DNA from: Candidatus Heritagella gallinarum
Lineage (GTDB): Bacteria; Bacillota; Clostridia; Oscillospirales; Acutalibacteraceae
Direction of reading: 5' to 3'
DNA length: 64,000 nucleotides
Assembly (NCBI GenBank): GCA_904394685.1
Contig: CAJFNK010000004.1
Coordinates: 1 to 64,000, forward strand
The notes beneath the pieces were generated by a model. The model worked only from the letters and a program-made list of their open reading frames with translations. It ran no database searches and had not been told where the DNA came from. The position numbers were made by a program, and so were the translations under genes. Below, in pieces: positions 8,732 through 16,524 of the stretch (positions within the stretch are counted from its first letter, which is position 1; every line of letters begins with the position of its first letter).

Positions 8732-8764
8732 AAGATTGATTTGAACCCAGAGGAGGACTTACTT

Positions 8765-9538
8765 TTGGATTCCCTAATTTTTGATTCTCATGCACATTAT
8801 GATGATTCCGCATTTGACAGCGATAGGGAGGAGCTGCTGGCCATGCTGCCGCAAAAAGGCGTTTGCCATGTGATTAACGCCGGGGCAAGCCTGAAAGGCA
8901 GCGCCGCCTCGATTGCGCTGGCGGAAAAATATGAATATTTTCACGCTGCCGCCGGGATTCATCCCGAAGACGCTTTTGGCCTGCCGGAGGACTGGCAGGA
9001 ACAGCTGAAAAAAATGCTGGCACACCCCAAGGTGGTGGCGGTGGGCGAGATTGGCCTGGACTACTATTATGAGGACGCCTGTCCCAGAGAGATTCAGCAG
9101 CAGGTGTTTGAGGCGCAGCTGAAACTGGCCAAAGAGTTTGACCTGCCGGTGATTATCCACGACCGGGAAGCCCACGGCGACACCATGGAGTTTTTGCGGA
9201 AATACCGTCCCAGAGGGGTAGTCCACTGCTTTTCGGGCAGCGCCGAAATGGCAAAAGAAGTGGTTTCGCTGGGAATGTATGTTGGATTAGGCGGGGTCGT
9301 CACCTTTAAAAACGCCCGCCATCCGCTGGAAGTGGCGGCGGTTGTGCCGCCGGATAGGCTTTTGAACGAAACAGACGCCCCCTATATGGCGCCGGTGCCG
9401 TATCGGGGCAAGCGGTGTGACTCCACGCTGATTCCCTATTCTGCGGCAAAGATTGGGGAGATCAAAGGGGTTTCTGCCCAGGAGGTTCTCTCGTGGGGCA
9501 AAGAAAACGCCGCTCGTCTGTTTGGCATTACACTGTGA
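8765..9538 (+). CDS. tatD: TatD-family metal-dependent DNase/deoxyribonuclease
   Basis: 257 aa TIM-barrel metallo-hydrolase. The metal motif is FDSHAHYDD at the N-terminus; VGEIGLDYYY, VIIHDREAH, VVHCFSG and LNETDAPYM follow in the family order. TatD proteins are 3'-5' exonucleases acting on DNA/RNA. The likely start is TTG 8765, nine bases after AGAGGAGG; the frame is open to another TTG at 8741 that precedes that SD. A radical-SAM gene of the TatD-linked family follows at 16 bp, so they form an operon. Confidence 0.93.
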   Translation: MDSLIFDSHAHYDDSAFDSDREELLAMLPQKGVCHVINAGASLKGSAASIALAEKYEYFHAAAGIHPEDAFGLPEDWQEQLKKMLAHPKVVAVGEIGLDYYYEDACPREIQQQVFEAQLKLAKEFDLPVIIHDREAHGDTMEFLRKYRPRGVVHCFSGSAEMAKEVVSLGMYVGLGGVVTFKNARHPLEVAAVVPPDRLLNETDAPYMAPVPYRGKRCDSTLIPYSAAKIGEIKGVSAQEVLSWGKENAARLFGITL

Positions 9539-9554
9539 TCAGGGAGGGAAGAAC

Positions 9555-10157
9555 ATGACCATTACCTATGAATACCATTCCAATCTGTATGTGAATTTAA
9601 CCAACCGGTGTCCCAACCGGTGCGAGTTCTGTCTGCGTACCCACAGCGCCGGGAGCATCTATGCCGATGACCTGTGGCTGGAACGGGAACCTTCGAAAGA
9701 GGAAATTCTGGAGGATATTAAAAAGCGGGATTTGAGCCAGTATCGACAGCTGGTATTCTGTGGATATGGCGAGCCCACCTGCCGGTTCGATGACATCCTC
9801 TGGCTGTGTGACGAGGTGAGGAACTTCAGCCCCATCGACATCCGCCTGAACACCAACGGGCTTTCCGATCTGATCAACGGGCGCAAAACAGCGCCGGAGC
9901 TGGACGGCCGTCTGGATGTGGTTTCGGTGAGCCTGAACGCCTGCAATGCGGAAAAATATGAGGAGCTGTGCCACTCGGACTATGGGCTGGAGGCTTTCCC
10001 GGCCATTTTGCGCTTTACCGGGGAAGCGGGGCTGTATGTCCCCAAGGTATATATGACAGTGGTGGACACCATGCCCCAGACGGAGATTGACGAATGTCGC
10101 AAGATCTGCGAAGGACTGGGAGCAATTTTCCGTGTGAGAAAATACATACCGAATTAA
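9555..10157 (+). CDS. TatD-associated radical SAM protein
   Basis: 200 aa. The radical-SAM cluster motif is NRCPNRCEFCLR (CxxxCxxC) near residue 20. FCGYGEPTCRFD corresponds to the GGE-like SAM-binding strand, and LNTNGLSDLI follows. Short radical-SAM proteins directly downstream of tatD form a recognised family (TatD_link_rSAM) whose reaction is unknown. ATG 9555 follows GGGAGGGAA. A strong terminator closes the operon. The conserved linkage suggests repair or RNA/DNA processing, which is inference only. Confidence 0.88.
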   Translation: MTITYEYHSNLYVNLTNRCPNRCEFCLRTHSAGSIYADDLWLEREPSKEEILEDIKKRDLSQYRQLVFCGYGEPTCRFDDILWLCDEVRNFSPIDIRLNTNGLSDLINGRKTAPELDGRLDVVSVSLNACNAEKYEELCHSDYGLEAFPAILRFTGEAGLYVPKVYMTVVDTMPQTEIDECRKICEGLGAIFRVRKYIPN

Positions 10158-10161
10158 TTTT

Positions 10162-10205
10162 GCACACCGCCGGGAAGGAGAGGCTTTTCCGGCGGTGTTC
10201 TTTTA
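10162..10205 (+). terminator. Terminator of the tatD operon
   Basis: ACACCGCCGG and CCGGCGGTGT pair around a 14-base loop and are followed by TCTTTT. Confidence 0.85.
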
Positions 10206-10244
10206 TGTCGGAAATCTCACATTTTTGTAAGCTTTTAAATTTGT

Positions 10245-10274
10245 TTACTTTTCCCGCTTCGAACATGGTATAAT
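10245..10274 (+). promoter_or_regulatory. Promoter of the FHA-FtsW gene
   Basis: TATAAT at 10269-10274 with a weak -35 TTTACT at 10245-10250 (18 bp). The 16 bases around the -10 box are identical to the metG promoter. Confidence 0.6.
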
Positions 10275-10352
10275 AACTTCACGGCACCTGCTGGGAAATT
10301 GGAATCGATCATGTTTTTTGAAAAAGCTCCCGAAGAAAAGGAGATGATACGG

Positions 10353-12065
10353 ATGCCGGATCTCAACGAACTGTTTGCTTCCTGGGGATACCAGGCGCTC
10401 TATACGTTTTTGTATGCACTTCGGATGGTGACGCCGTTTCTGGTGTTGCTGATCGTGCTGCAATGCTATCGCTCGGTCAAGATGGGCAGAAGGCCGCAGG
10501 CGCCGGTGATTATGCTGGAAGAAATGACGACGCATGTGAAGCTGCCGGTGTTATATTGGGAAAACTCGATTGGCCGGAGCAAGAGCTGCGATATTTCTCT
10601 GCCGGATGCCACCATGTCCCGTGACCACGCTGTGTTGATGCGGCGGGAACAGGGCTGGCTGGTGGTGGACACCAATTCCAAGGCAGGAACCTTTGTCAAC
10701 GGGCACAAGCTCAAGCCCACCGAACCAAAAGCGGTGTATCCGGGCGACACGATTTCGATGGGAAGCTCGGTGCTTTCGCTGCGCCAGACCACCGAGGCCG
10801 ATATTAAAAAACGAAAATTTTTCCAGCGGGAAGGAAAGAACCCGCCCTCACCGGCAGGGTTGTTTTTCCTCACCGTTCTGGTTCATTTGATTATGGCGGT
10901 GCAATGCTGCTTTGGGGCGGCAAAAGAAGGCGAGGTGTTCACCTGGGAGCCTCTGGCGCTGTTGGCGGCGCTGTTGGTGGTGGAGTGGACGCTCTATCTG
11001 TTCTCGACCAAAGGGCTGGGCAGAGTCAGCTTTGAGGTGGAAACAGTGGCGCTGCTCTTTAGCGGCATCGGGATTTTCCTGCTGGCGGGGGACAGCATGT
11101 CTGTGGCCATCACCCAGCTGGCGGCGATGCTGCTGGGAATCATCATTTTCTGTATCCTCATCTGGTTTATGGGAGATTTGGAGCGTGTGACCAAATGGCG
11201 GTTCCCGCTGGCGCTTTGTGCGGTGGGGCTGCTGGCGATCACGCTGCTGATCGGCACGAGCATCAACGGCTCGAAAAACTGGATATTCATAGGGCCTATC
11301 AGCATCCAGCCTTCGGAGCTGGCAAAGATCGTATTTATTTTTGCCGGGGCTGCCACGCTGGACAAGCTCCAGACGACCCGAAACCTGACGGAATTTATCG
11401 TGCTGGCGGCGCTTTGCGGCGGCTGCCTGGTATTGATGCGGGATTTAGGCTCGGCGGCGCTGTTTTTCGTGACGTTTTTGATTATTTCGTTTATGCGTTC
11501 GGGGAGCATCCGCACCATTGCGCTGGCGTGTTCGGCGGTGGTGATCGGGCTGTTTATGTTCCTCAAGGCCAAGCCCTATGCGGCAGCCCGGTTTATGGGG
11601 TGGCGGCATGTCTGGGAGCATATCAACGACAGCTATGGCTATCAGCAGAGCCGCACCATGACCTATGCGGCCAGCGGCGGATTTTTCGGCACCGGCCTGG
11701 GCAACGGATATCTGCATAACGTGGCGGCGGGCAACAGCGACTTGGTGTTTGGCATGATGGCAGAGGAGCTGGGGCTGCTGCTGGCGGTAATCACGGCGGT
11801 TTCGGTGATGCTGTGGGTATTCTATGCCAGAAGCGACGTGACACGCAGCCGCTCGACGTTCTACTCCATATCGGCTTGTGCGGCGGCGGGGATGCTGCTG
11901 GTGCAGGCATGTTTGAATATCTTTGGCCCGCTGGACGTAATTCCGCTTACCGGCGTAACGCTGCCCTTTGTGAGTGCCGGTGGTTCGAGTATGCTTTCGG
12001 TGTGGGGAATGATGGCGTTTATCAAGGCTTCGGATGAGCGAACGTATGCGGTGCGGCGGAAATAG
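10353..12065 (+). CDS. FHA domain-FtsW/RodA/SpoVE fusion (lipid II polymerase family)
   Basis: 570 aa. A single N-terminal helix (residues ~8-35) is followed by a cytoplasmic FHA phosphothreonine-binding domain (IGRSKSCDISLPD, MSRDHAVL, NSKAGTFVNG; residues ~70-145). About ten transmembrane segments of the SEDS glycosyltransferase fold come next. SEDS blocks are NGSKNWIFIG, QPSELAKI, DLGSAALFF and PLTGVTLPFVSAGGSS. SEDS proteins polymerise lipid II with a partner class B PBP, and such a PBP is the next gene. The FHA domain suggests control by a Ser/Thr kinase, as in actinobacterial FhaB/RodA/PbpA clusters. Start 10353 is nine bases from AAAAGGAG; 10344 and 10311 are alternatives. Confidence 0.92.
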   Translation: MPDLNELFASWGYQALYTFLYALRMVTPFLVLLIVLQCYRSVKMGRRPQAPVIMLEEMTTHVKLPVLYWENSIGRSKSCDISLPDATMSRDHAVLMRREQGWLVVDTNSKAGTFVNGHKLKPTEPKAVYPGDTISMGSSVLSLRQTTEADIKKRKFFQREGKNPPSPAGLFFLTVLVHLIMAVQCCFGAAKEGEVFTWEPLALLAALLVVEWTLYLFSTKGLGRVSFEVETVALLFSGIGIFLLAGDSMSVAITQLAAMLLGIIIFCILIWFMGDLERVTKWRFPLALCAVGLLAITLLIGTSINGSKNWIFIGPISIQPSELAKIVFIFAGAATLDKLQTTRNLTEFIVLAALCGGCLVLMRDLGSAALFFVTFLIISFMRSGSIRTIALACSAVVIGLFMFLKAKPYAAARFMGWRHVWEHINDSYGYQQSRTMTYAASGGFFGTGLGNGYLHNVAAGNSDLVFGMMAEELGLLLAVITAVSVMLWVFYARSDVTRSRSTFYSISACAAAGMLLVQACLNIFGPLDVIPLTGVTLPFVSAGGSSMLSVWGMMAFIKASDERTYAVRRK

Positions 12066-12097
12066 GCGGGCATTGCCAAAAATACGATGTGGCTATC

Positions 12098-12195
12098 TAG
12101 GGGCGGTTATCAACCGCCCGGAAAACGTAAACCAAATCCAAAATCAATTTTGGCATCGAACAGGACGCAGGCGGGCGCATGATATGCGCCCCTAC
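12098..12195 (+). repeat. REP-like palindromic repeat
   Basis: Contains GGGGCGGTTATCAACCGCCC and CGGGCGCATGATATGCGCCC, G+C-rich palindromes typical of intergenic REP elements. It sits between the FHA-FtsW gene and repeat copy 2. A related block is at 14640. Confidence 0.65.
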
Positions 12196-12222
12196 GGAAA
12201 AACCGATAGAGCGCCTCTATCT

Positions 12223-12437
12223 GCTTCCTCTATCTGCTCGAATTGCTGGGCAATTTTTGCCGGTTTTGTTTTTCATTTAGCTTTTTTGGGCTGCGCTTCG
12301 CTTGCCTTTTGTAGGGGCTCCTCGCCCCCCACATTCTCGCCTGCCGGCTCGGTCGGTGCCTTATTGTGTGCCACTGGCACACGGCACCCCCGCCAGAGGG
12401 AATAATCCCCTCTGGACTCCCTAAGTGGCTCCGCTCC
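12223..12437 (+). repeat. Dispersed intergenic repeat, copy 2
   Basis: Near-identical to 5483-5716 over its right 140 bp and diverged but alignable in its left part. It ends about 10 bp before the ribosome binding site of the PBP gene, so it separates the SEDS-PBP pair by 400 bp. Confidence 0.85.
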
Positions 12438-12466
12438 ACTGTTTTGGAAAGGATGGTATCTGTTTT

Positions 12467-13840
12467 ATGAAGACTACGGGTTTCCGTTCATTTATTCTCT
12501 ATCTCATTACTGCCGGATTCGTATTCTGTATGTGCTTTTTCCTCTTTGAATTCTTTACCAAAGGCGGAGAATGGGCCATGCAGCCCTATAACCAGCACCT
12601 TGTAGCCGGCGGCCAGCTCACCTGGGCGGGAAGCATCCAAGACCGCAACGGGACTCTCCTTGTGGGAAGCAAAGACGGAAAACGGGTATATAACGACAAC
12701 GCCGCCATCCGCACGGCTACCGTCCACACCGTGGGAGATCAGAACGGCTATATTTCTACCGGCATCCAGCTGGTATACCGCCCTCAACTGGTGGGCTATA
12801 ACCCGGTATTGGGCGTTACCACCATCACCGGAAATACAGCAGGCGGGAATATCAACCTGACGATTGACAGCGGCCTTTGTGAATCCGCCATGGAACTGCT
12901 GGGTTCCCGAAAAGGCGCTGTCATTATCTATGACTACACGACCGGGGAGATTCTGTGCAAGGCCAGCACCCCCTCGTTTGACCCCGAAAATGTTCCCGAA
13001 GATATCGAAACCAACGAGAAGTACAACGGCGCTTATCTGGACAGGACGATTTCTTCTTCCTTTACGCCCGGCTCTACCTTTAAGGTGGTAACAGCGGCCA
13101 GTGCGATGGAACATCTTTCGGACTGGGAGAGCCGCACCTATACCTGTAACGGCTCGGTGACGATCAACGGGCAGAAGATCACCTGTATGGGCAACCATGG
13201 GGAAATCGGGATGCAGGCGGCTTTGGGAAATTCCTGCAACGTTTATTTTGCACAGCTGGCGGTGGATTTGGGAAAGGACGCCATGACCGAAACCGCCAAT
13301 GAAATGGGCTTTAATCAGGCACAAAAGCTGGATGAGATCGTTGTGACCGCCAGCACCTATGATGTGTCGGAGGCCGATGACAATGCGCTGGCATGGTCGG
13401 GAATCGGGCAATATAAAACGCTGGTTACGCCGTATCACATGATGCGGATGATGGGCGCCATCGCCAACGGTGGGGCGCCGGTAGAGCCGCATCTGGTGAG
13501 CAGCATGAGCGGCTCCGGCCTGAGCAGCTATCAGTCGAAAACAGAAACCGGCGATAGGATGATGGAAGAATCTACCGCAAAAGCCCTTCAAAAGATGCTG
13601 CGGGGCAATGTGGAAAGCTATTATGCCAGCGGGATGTTCCCCGACAGTATGCAGGTATGCGCCAAAACCGGCACGGCTGAGGTGGGCGAAGGAAAAGAGG
13701 ACACCGGCTGGGTGGCAGGCTATTGTGCAAATCCCGACACCCCCTATGCGTTTGCGGCGGTGGTAGAGGAAGGCGGATTTGGCAGCCAGTCGGCAGCGCC
13801 GATTGTTTCGGAGCTTTTGCGCCAGCTGGAATCAAAATAA
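12467..13840 (+). CDS. Class B penicillin-binding protein (peptidoglycan transpeptidase)
   Basis: 457 aa, anchored by one N-terminal helix (residues 6-27). The transpeptidase domain has its three motifs in order: SxxK as SFTPGSTFK (near residue 203), SxN as GNSCNVYF and KTG as CAKTGTAE. The short N-terminal module (GSIQDRNGTLL) is typical of PbpA/class B enzymes partnered with RodA-like SEDS proteins. The FHA-SEDS protein is encoded just upstream, so they probably form one wall-synthesis unit. ATG 12467 follows GGAAAGGATGG. The long gap contains repeat DNA rather than a promoter I can recognise. Confidence 0.93.
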   Translation: MKTTGFRSFILYLITAGFVFCMCFFLFEFFTKGGEWAMQPYNQHLVAGGQLTWAGSIQDRNGTLLVGSKDGKRVYNDNAAIRTATVHTVGDQNGYISTGIQLVYRPQLVGYNPVLGVTTITGNTAGGNINLTIDSGLCESAMELLGSRKGAVIIYDYTTGEILCKASTPSFDPENVPEDIETNEKYNGAYLDRTISSSFTPGSTFKVVTAASAMEHLSDWESRTYTCNGSVTINGQKITCMGNHGEIGMQAALGNSCNVYFAQLAVDLGKDAMTETANEMGFNQAQKLDEIVVTASTYDVSEADDNALAWSGIGQYKTLVTPYHMMRMMGAIANGGAPVEPHLVSSMSGSGLSSYQSKTETGDRMMEESTAKALQKMLRGNVESYYASGMFPDSMQVCAKTGTAEVGEGKEDTGWVAGYCANPDTPYAFAAVVEEGGFGSQSAAPIVSELLRQLESK

Positions 13841-13858
13841 AAATAAAAGTAGAGATAG

Positions 13859-13902
13859 AAAACCCGGTGTGGGGCTTCAAACGGCCTGCATACCGGGTTT
13901 TT
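13859..13902 (+). terminator. Terminator after the PBP gene
   Basis: AAACCCGGT and ACCGGGTTTTT pair across a 26-base loop. This separates the wall genes from the virion-type cluster. Confidence 0.75.
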
Positions 13903-14002
13903 GTGTTATCGGGAATAAAAAAGTGGGGAGAAGGGAAAAGCGGAAACATGGTAGAGTACGGGCAGGCGGGAAACCGTCAAAACAGGCAGAAAGGAGAGAA
14001 CC

Positions 14003-14617
14003 GTGGTGCGAGAGAAAGAATGGCTGACATGGTTTTCGCAGGAAGGGGACGGAGAGGGGGATTCTGGCAAGCGCCAAAAGAAACCGGAAGCGAAAAAGCG
14101 CTTGGAATCTGAGAAGGATTCGGAATCTGGGAAAGATTCGCAATCTCCCAAAGACTTGGAATCTGCCAAAGACTCCGAGCGCACCCTTGCCAAAGAGGAA
14201 TATCTGGCAGAGATGCGGGCCAGAGGAGAAGAAGAAGTCCGGCGCAAGATGGAACGCAGCGCAGCAGACTGGATTCGGGAGAGCCGGGCGCTGGAAATCG
14301 CCTATCCGGGCTTTAAGCTGGAAAATGAATGTCGTGACCCCCGTTTTTTGCAGCTGCTGGAAATCGGGATGGACATGAAATCGGCGTTTGAGGCGCTGCA
14401 TCACAAGGAGATTCTGGCCAGTGCGGTGCGGTATGCGGCAGAGAGCGTGACCCGAAAGCTGGTGGATAGCTTGCAGAGCCGGCAGGGACGGATGCTGGAA
14501 AACGGAGTGTCCGGCAGGAGCAGTGGCGTTGTCCGGCCGGATGTGAAGCGCATGACCCGAAAAGACCGGGAAGAAGCGGAAAGACGGGCGCTTCATGGGG
14601 AGAGAATCACGTTTTAA
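14003..14617 (+). CDS. Capsid scaffolding-like protein
   Basis: 204 aa, highly charged. Residues 15-60 are a Lys/Glu/Ser/Asp repeat region, with KDSE/KDLE-type units repeated several times. The rest is predicted helix (YPGFKLENECRDPRFLQLLEIGMDMKS read in two parts) ending in MTRKDREEAERRALHGERITF-like sequence. That C-terminal pattern is typical of scaffolds directly before N4-gp56-type major capsid genes in Firmicutes phages (recalled, not searched). GTG 14003 or GTG 14006 follows AAGGAG. First gene of the virion-type run; no terminase or portal precedes it. Confidence 0.7.
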   Translation: MVREKEWLTWFSQEGDGEGDSGKRQKKPEAKKRLESEKDSESGKDSQSPKDLESAKDSERTLAKEEYLAEMRARGEEEVRRKMERSAADWIRESRALEIAYPGFKLENECRDPRFLQLLEIGMDMKSAFEALHHKEILASAVRYAAESVTRKLVDSLQSRQGRMLENGVSGRSSGVVRPDVKRMTRKDREEAERRALHGERITF

Positions 14618-14639
14618 AAAAGGGTTTGATTTGACCGTG

Positions 14640-14735
14640 TAGGGGCGCACGAACACCGGCGGTGTTCTCTGTGTGCGCCCGGAACGTCCCCCTCAATGAT
14701 ACCGGATGTCGAACCGCCCGGAATGTACCGCTCCC
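14640..14735 (+). repeat. REP-like palindromic repeat inside the capsid cluster
   Basis: GTAGGGGCGCAC...GTGTGCGCCCGG with an inner ACACCGGCGGTGT, of the same kind as 12098-12195. It lies between the scaffold and capsid genes. Confidence 0.6.
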
Positions 14736-14789
14736 GTTTTGAAATGAATAAAAATTTTGGAATCCACTGAATATGGAGGAGTTGATTGT

Positions 14790-15800
14790 ATGAATGATCT
14801 GAAACTGAATTTGCAGCTGTTTGCAGTCCAGACCACCACCACCAACGGGGAAAACAACGATTTGACCCCCGAAATGAAAACCTATTACGAAGATCGCCTC
14901 ATCGATCTGGCGGAACCCAGACTGGTTCACGACCAGTTTGGCGACAAGTATCCCATTCCCCAGAACGGCGGCAAGGTGATCGAGTTCCGCAAGTATAGCC
15001 CGCTGGCAAAGGCGCTGGAACCCCTGACCGAAGGCGTGACCCCCGACGGTAACAGCCTGAATGTGACCGCTGTAACCGCCGAGGTCAAGCAGTACGGCGA
15101 TTATATCCAGCTTTCCGATATGCTGCAGCTCACCGCTATCGACAACAACGTGGTGCAGTGTACCAAGCTGCTGGGCGCTCAGGCAGGCCGCACGCTGGAC
15201 ACCCTGACCCGTGAGGTTCTGAGCGGCGGCACCAACGTGATTTATGCGCCCAAGGTGGCCGACGGCGTAGAAACCCCGGTTTCTTCCCGTGCCCAGCTGG
15301 ACGCTACCAGCCGTCTGACGGTGGATTTGGTGTTCAAGGCAGCCGCCACACTGGAGGCCATGAACGCCGCCCCCATCGACGACAGCTATGTGGCCATTAT
15401 CCATCCCTTTGTGGCCTATGACCTGATGCGCTGTGAGGAATGGGTGGACGCTCACAAATACGCCAGCCCGGACAACATCTATGCCGGGGAGATCGGCAAG
15501 ATCGGCAACGTGCGCTTTGTAAAGTCTACCGAAGCAAAAATCTGGAAGGGTGAAGGCTGCCCGGATGGGCTGGCGGTGTTCTCCACGCTGGTGTTGGGTG
15601 CAAGCGCTTATGGCGTGACCGAGGTGACCGGCGGCGGGCTGCAGCACATTGTAAAGCAGCTGGGCTATGGCGAAGACCCCCTGAACCAGCGCTCCTCCTG
15701 CGGCTGGAAGGCGACCCGTGCCGCCAAGCGTCTGGTAGAGGAATATATGGTGCGGATTGAATCCTGCTCCGCTTATTCCGCAACGGCAGAAGCCAACTGA
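14790..15800 (+). CDS. Major capsid protein, N4-gp56 family
   Basis: 336 aa. Family features are the N-terminal LKLNLQLFA, the block LVHDQFGDKYPIPQNGGK, PLAKALEPLTEGVTPDG, TVKQYGDY-like VKQYGDYIQLSDMLQLTAIDN, and a long C-terminal region with YGVTEVTGGG. These define HK97-fold capsid subunits of the N4-gp56 type, which form the icosahedral shell. No cleavable delta domain or protease gene is seen. ATG 14790 follows GGAGGA by nine bases. All family blocks look intact, so the gene does not look like a decayed remnant. The surrounding region lacks packaging genes (see findings). Confidence 0.9.
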   Translation: MNDLKLNLQLFAVQTTTTNGENNDLTPEMKTYYEDRLIDLAEPRLVHDQFGDKYPIPQNGGKVIEFRKYSPLAKALEPLTEGVTPDGNSLNVTAVTAEVKQYGDYIQLSDMLQLTAIDNNVVQCTKLLGAQAGRTLDTLTREVLSGGTNVIYAPKVADGVETPVSSRAQLDATSRLTVDLVFKAAATLEAMNAAPIDDSYVAIIHPFVAYDLMRCEEWVDAHKYASPDNIYAGEIGKIGNVRFVKSTEAKIWKGEGCPDGLAVFSTLVLGASAYGVTEVTGGGLQHIVKQLGYGEDPLNQRSSCGWKATRAAKRLVEEYMVRIESCSAYSATAEAN

Positions 15801-15821
15801 GTTTGAAAGGAGTGCTTGCAC

Positions 15822-16055
15822 ATGGCAGGAAAGAAAATGGTAAAGGTAAAGCTGTTTAAGGATTACGGCGAGTACCGGGACGACGTGTTTGTGGCGGTGA
15901 ACGGGGAAAGCTACCTGCTCCAGCGGGGCGTGGAGGTAGAGGTGCCCGACTATATCGCCGAGGTGCTGCAACATTCCGCCGAGCAGGACGAGAAAACCCA
16001 GCAGCTGATGGCGCAGACTCAGGCACGATATCAGAAAAAGACCGCCTCTTTATGA
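15822..16055 (+). CDS. Small capsid-associated protein, unrecognised
   Basis: 77 aa, lysine-rich N-terminus then acidic middle (VAVNGESYLLQRGVEVEVPD) and a glutamine-rich helix. Proteins of this size and pattern often follow the capsid gene in Firmicutes phages, but the role (head decoration or completion) is unknown. ATG 15822 follows GAAAGGAG. A CCGCCTC/GAGGCGG hairpin spans the stop codon. Confidence 0.65.
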   Translation: MAGKKMVKVKLFKDYGEYRDDVFVAVNGESYLLQRGVEVEVPDYIAEVLQHSAEQDEKTQQLMAQTQARYQKKTASL

Positions 16056-16097
16056 GGCGGCTCCTTGTGAGGTAACTCATTATGAGGAGGAAACGCT

Positions 16098-16466
16098 ATG
16101 ACCATTGACGAAGCAGTGGCCCAGTGCGACCGGGTAAAGCCCAACCAGTATCCCAAAAGCGAAAAAATCCGCTGGCTCTCCCAGCTGGACGGGACGATTC
16201 AGAAGGAAATCCTGGACTACTATGAGGCGGGGGAATTTGCGGGATATGGGGAAGACACGCCGGGCGAAACCGAGCTGCTGGCCCCGGAACCCTATACCGG
16301 GATTTATGAAGCGTATCTCTCGGCACAGGTGGATTTCCACAACGGGGAGTTTAGCCGCTATCAGAACAGCGCACAGCTCTATAACACGATTCTTTCGGCG
16401 CTGGCGGCGTGGTTTCGGAGAACCCGGATGCCCCTGCAGGAAAACTCCATCCGCTGTCAATTTTAA
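16098..16466 (+). CDS. Head-tail connector-like protein
   Basis: 122 aa, mostly helical. The pattern KPNQYPKSEKIRWLSQLDG, then YDxIYxxYLxAQxDxxNGE-like sequence, then LAAWFRRTRMP at the C-terminus is what I know from gp6-type connector/adaptor proteins downstream of phage capsid genes. Assignment is by pattern and position only. ATG 16098 follows GAGGAGG. Confidence 0.65.
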   Translation: MTIDEAVAQCDRVKPNQYPKSEKIRWLSQLDGTIQKEILDYYEAGEFAGYGEDTPGETELLAPEPYTGIYEAYLSAQVDFHNGEFSRYQNSAQLYNTILSALAAWFRRTRMPLQENSIRCQF

Positions 16467-16476
16467 AGAAAGGAAG

Positions 16477-16510
16477 TCCCCCGTCTGTTGCTGCTGCGGC
16501 AGGCGGGGGA
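16477..16510 (+). other. Stem-loop between connector and next gene
   Basis: TCCCCCG-T-CTG (16477-16487) pairs with CAG-G-CGGGGGA (16499-16510). It lies between a distant SD (AAAGAAAGGAAG, 16465-16476) and ATG 16525; folding would bring the SD to about 14 bases from the start. Confidence 0.6.
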
Positions 16511-16524
16511 TTGCGGTATCAGAG

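Noticed and set aside
16222-16524. Upstream 100-codon extension of the propeller-like gene
   Set aside because: It overlaps the connector gene in another frame, is Arg/Trp/Pro-rich and lacks an SD.
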